A stretch of DNA of 6,456 nucleotides from positions 1 through 6,456 of the forward strand of contig DPMO01000162.1 in NCBI GenBank assembly GCA_003541445.1. The letters are read 5' to 3'. This DNA is from Clostridiales bacterium (lineage in GTDB: Bacteria; Bacillota; Sulfobacillia; UBA995; UBA9673). The notes under the pieces were generated by a model. It searched no databases. It was not told the origin of the DNA and was given only the letters and a program-made list of their open reading frames with translations. Below, one piece after another: positions 6,388-6,456 of this stretch; the first letter of the stretch is position 1, and each line of letters starts with the position of its first letter. The translations under genes were made by a program, and so were the position numbers.

Positions 6388-6456
6388 GAGGGCCGTGGGC
6401 TACACCGGGTTGGCCGGCCTCGCCGCGGCCCTCGCGGCCGCCCTGCGTCTGATGCC
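6366..6456. repeat. Fold-back: 22-base perfect inverted repeat ending at the window edge
   Basis: The 22 bases at 6366-6387 (beginning GGCATCAGACGCAGGGCGG) recur as an exact reverse complement at 6435-6456, the very last base of the window. After one extra base in the second arm, a further 8 bases match (6388-6395 against 6433-6426). The spacer is about 47 bases. Because the second arm stops exactly at the edge, the repeat is probably the reason the assembled sequence ends here. The arms lie inside nuoN coding sequence, which argues against a terminator or mobile-element end. Confidence 0.9.
6386..6456 (+). other. nuoN: Inverted piece of the nuoN N-terminal region (second transmembrane segment)
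   Basis: Read on the plus strand from 6386, this piece gives RRA followed by VGYTGLAGLAAALAAALRLM (6395-6454). That is two arginines and then a helix of about 17 small and hydrophobic residues, as expected for the second helix of NuoN. Its last codons, CGT CTG ATG CC, are the same as the minus-strand codons leading into MPAAGRGELAGPFWQG at 6370. Joining the two restores a continuous NuoN chain. The minus-strand frame over the same bases gives hydrophilic GREGRGEAGQPGVAHGP instead. The piece is therefore real nuoN sequence in inverted orientation, not a separate plus-strand gene. Confidence 0.75.

Noticed and set aside
6366..6456. Terminal inverted repeat as a mobile-element end or a hairpin telomere
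   Set aside because: The arms and spacer are nuoN coding sequence that reads correctly once the piece is flipped, so a chimera or assembly loop explains it better than a transposon or replicon end.

Overview
The window comes from a GC-rich bacterial genome (roughly two-thirds G+C by eye, not computed). All five genes lie on the minus strand, so transcription runs from the right edge to the left edge. The gene set and the AAGGAG-type ribosome sites suggest an anaerobic or facultatively anaerobic, possibly thermophilic bacterium of a high-GC Firmicutes-like or related lineage; this placement is a guess. The visible genes are a tungsten aldehyde oxidoreductase, a clostridial-looking amidohydrolase and a respiratory Complex I subunit. 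All four gene starts that can be seen are GTG.

Layout, in the direction of transcription. From the right edge to 5015 is nuoN, a proton-pumping membrane subunit of Complex I, missing its N-terminal end. The 152-base gap from 4863 to 5014 holds a convincing extended -10 promoter and an 8-bp hairpin at the predicted transcript start. At 3525-4862 is a complete CPA2-type cation/proton antiporter with the Asp-Asp ion site. A 177-base gap (3348-3524) follows, holding a GC hairpin, a 15-base palindrome and an 11-codon reading frame with its own ribosome site that overlaps the next gene. At 2103-3347 is an imidazolonepropionase-like amidohydrolase, at 1821-2066 a MoaD/ThiS sulfur carrier ending in Gly-Gly, and at 1-1806 an aldehyde:ferredoxin oxidoreductase (AOR) that runs off the left edge with only its last residues missing.

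How they fit together. The last three genes are closely spaced (36 and 14 bases) and look like one operon. MoaD-type carriers supply the dithiolene sulfur of pyranopterin, the ligand of tungsten in AOR, so the moaD-aor pair makes direct sense; the link to the amidohydrolase is unexplained. nuoN and the antiporter both act on membrane ion gradients, but the antiporter appears to have its own promoter.

The most notable structural signal is at the right edge. The final 91 bases form a fold-back: a perfect 22-base inverted repeat whose second copy stops exactly at the window end. The missing nuoN transmembrane segment can be read in frame on the opposite strand between the arms. This is best explained as an inverted chimera or assembly loop at a contig end, so sequence beyond about 6387 should not be trusted as genomic order. 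I found no CRISPR array, RNA gene, insertion sequence or clearly novel defence or mobile system.
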